Shown in pieces: positions 62,653-64,000 of a DNA stretch of 64,000 nt. A program made the position numbers and the translations under genes. The number at the start of each line of letters is the position of its first letter. The stretch's first letter is position 1. The notes under the pieces were generated by a model that saw only the letters and a list, made by a program, of their open reading frames with translations, ran no database searches and was not told the DNA's origin. Source of the DNA: Puccinia triticina (Eukaryota; Basidiomycota; Pucciniomycetes; Pucciniales; Pucciniaceae); assembly GCF_026914185.1 (NCBI RefSeq), contig NC_070568.1, positions 434,001 through 498,000 of the forward strand, in the 5' to 3' direction.

Positions 62653-64000
62653 ATGACAACCTGTAACACAAACAACGAACCCCTCTTGCCCATTACTGAC
62701 CCCGAGGAAATCCTCCGAGCAGCTCGCCGCAGGGCTCGCCTTGACGCTGCGCTGACTGCAGCAAACCCGATCTCCGTTCCCCTCCCGTGCTCGCCGCCAC
62801 CTTCTCACAACGCTAGCCTACCTATAGTCGCCCCACAGGCGGACCCGAGGTTACCTGACATCTTTCCTCGACAGACCGCCCTGACCGATCCCAGCACCAT
62901 AAAACACTCGGAAGAACCAAACCTACCTGGTCCCTCGACCTCATCAAACCAGGAGGCCAAGGGTGAAATGAGCATCACTGACTGCTTCAAAACACTCTTG
63001 ACCATTCAGAAGAACACGGCAGTGCAATTCCAAGCAGCCCAACTCCAAGCCAAACAAGCCCAAACGCAAGCTGATGAGCAGCGTCGCCGTGACGCCAAAC
63101 GGATCGCCGCCATCGAGGAGCAACGGCGATTGGACAACAAACGGTTCGTGGAGCTCCGCCGCCTTGATGCAGACCGGATTGCCGCCATGGACGAGCAGCG
63201 CAGACTGGACATTGAAAGGATGGTTGAACAACGCCGGCTAGACGCCGAGAAGCTTGCCCTTTTGGAAGAGATAGCCGTGAACAGCGCCAACAGACAGGAG
63301 CCGACACAACATTCAAGCATGCGTACAGATGGTCGCATCGATCTCACGCGTTTTTGAACCTCAGATGGGCCACAGTTCAAGGGCCCTTTCCAGGAAGTTG
63401 AACCTTTCCTCACTTGGATGCAAGGAGTTACAATCTTCTACTCTACTCGCAATGTCACCCACCCAGACGACAAACGATTGATACTCGGCGCCTTGATCTC
63501 AGAGACAAACCTATTGTCCTATTATTCGAACGTATCTTCCACATTCAACGGCAAGTCGTGGGATGAATTTCGAGCCTGCCTATTCAAATTCTGTCTACCG
63601 GAGGACTGGCGCACGGAACTTCGTCAAGCAATTCAACACCTCGAAATGGCGAACACAGAATCATTCATGGAGTTCTCGGGACGCGCACGCACTCTCCAAA
63701 GCCTAGTGAACTTTGAGAAGGCCTCTATCTCTGACTTCAATCTCGCTGAATTTGTTATGTTTGGATTACCCCACGCGCTCAAGACCAAAGTCAAGGACTT
63801 TCAACTACTCTTGGTTGCAAACTTCAGCTACAGCAACTTTGAAAGCCGCACTAACGGATTCTATGCCACCTTACCCCGTACAAGACCCACCGCCAGCCGA
63901 AGCTCGAATGGCCCGCCTGGAACCGGAAGCCTACTTATGGCGCCTTTTCTCGTACCTCGACTCGATCGGGAAATGTCATTTCTGCAAACAACACTGCGGA
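62653..64000 (+). pseudogene. Element E gag-like gene, partial
   Basis: The ATG at 62653 opens a frame with the same start pattern as Gypsy C (LLPITDPEEILRAARRRARL). A long Gln/Arg coiled-coil-like stretch repeats RRLDADRIAAMDEQRRLD units at about residues 135-215. An in-frame TGA (63355) is followed in frame by the capsid domain (TSDGPQFKGPFQEVEPFLTW; WDEFRACLFKFCL). Near 63880 the frame shifts again, and the conserved KCHFCKQHCG motif ends at the window edge. The call rests on similarity to 38083-57331. Confidence 0.75.

Larger units (their letters stand above)
62089..64000 (+). mobile_element. LTR element E, Gypsy C-like, cut by the window edge
   Basis: 5' LTR 62089-62417, a T-run, then a gag-like frame related to Gypsy C. 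The 3' half lies beyond the window, so pol content and target duplication cannot be judged. Confidence 0.85.

Overview
The window is almost entirely transposable elements and looks like heterochromatin of a large fungal genome. Spliceosomal introns with GTATGT/GTAAGT donors, a hAT transposase with a BED finger, Ty1/copia and Ty3/gypsy retrotransposons nested in one another, and gag-only LTR elements suggest a basidiomycete, most likely a rust fungus (Pucciniales). The species is an inference; no housekeeping gene is visible to confirm it.

Left part (1-7.5 kb): a 44-bp minisatellite of hairpin-forming units (360-906, resuming at 5056) is split by a decayed hAT transposon (about 908-5061). Then come a foldback repeat (6391-6532), a tRNA-like sequence on the minus strand (6661-6743) and a Copia-type LTR on the minus strand.

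First large element (7532-23663): Gypsy A copy 1, with near-identical 0.93-kb LTRs and a CCGT target duplication. It carries gag-protease (one nonsense codon), an intact pol joined by a predicted -1 frameshift, a central polypurine tract and, between pol and the 3' LTR, an antisense gene with introns. Copia A (16510-21984, duplication ATCTT) lies inside its 3' region.

Middle (23.7-37.4 kb): more Copia LTR fragments; a foldback/MITE (25295-25743); a possible DNA transposon with subterminal TTTGTAAA-type repeats (about 29.4-35.2 kb) carrying an unrecognised minus-strand gene; and a non-autonomous LTR element D (30853-34086, duplication TATTA) inserted in that gene.

Four-level nest (37379-57739): Gypsy C, a gag-only element (duplication GGTCC), contains Copia B (39082-56273, ACCTG) in its gag. 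Copia B contains Gypsy A copy 2 (43361-54776, ACGT) in its reverse transcriptase. The 5' LTR of that copy contains a solo LTR of another family (43927-44877, TTATG). Every boundary is supported by a target-site duplication, and two by an empty site in a sister copy.

Right part (57.7-64 kb): Ser/Arg-type coding repeats, a hAT-type MITE, a 290-bp tetranucleotide microsatellite, a second hairpin minisatellite (60590-61640), and the left end of a Gypsy C-like element E that runs off the window.

The most notable system is Gypsy A. The two copies share a retrovirus-like set: an in-frame T-TTT-TTA slippery site with a stem-loop, a central copy of the polypurine tract, and a conserved spliced antisense gene of unknown function. 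Each copy has a different disabling mutation (copy 1 in gag, copy 2 in integrase), so together they still encode a full set. All functions are inferred from motifs read by eye; no database search was possible.
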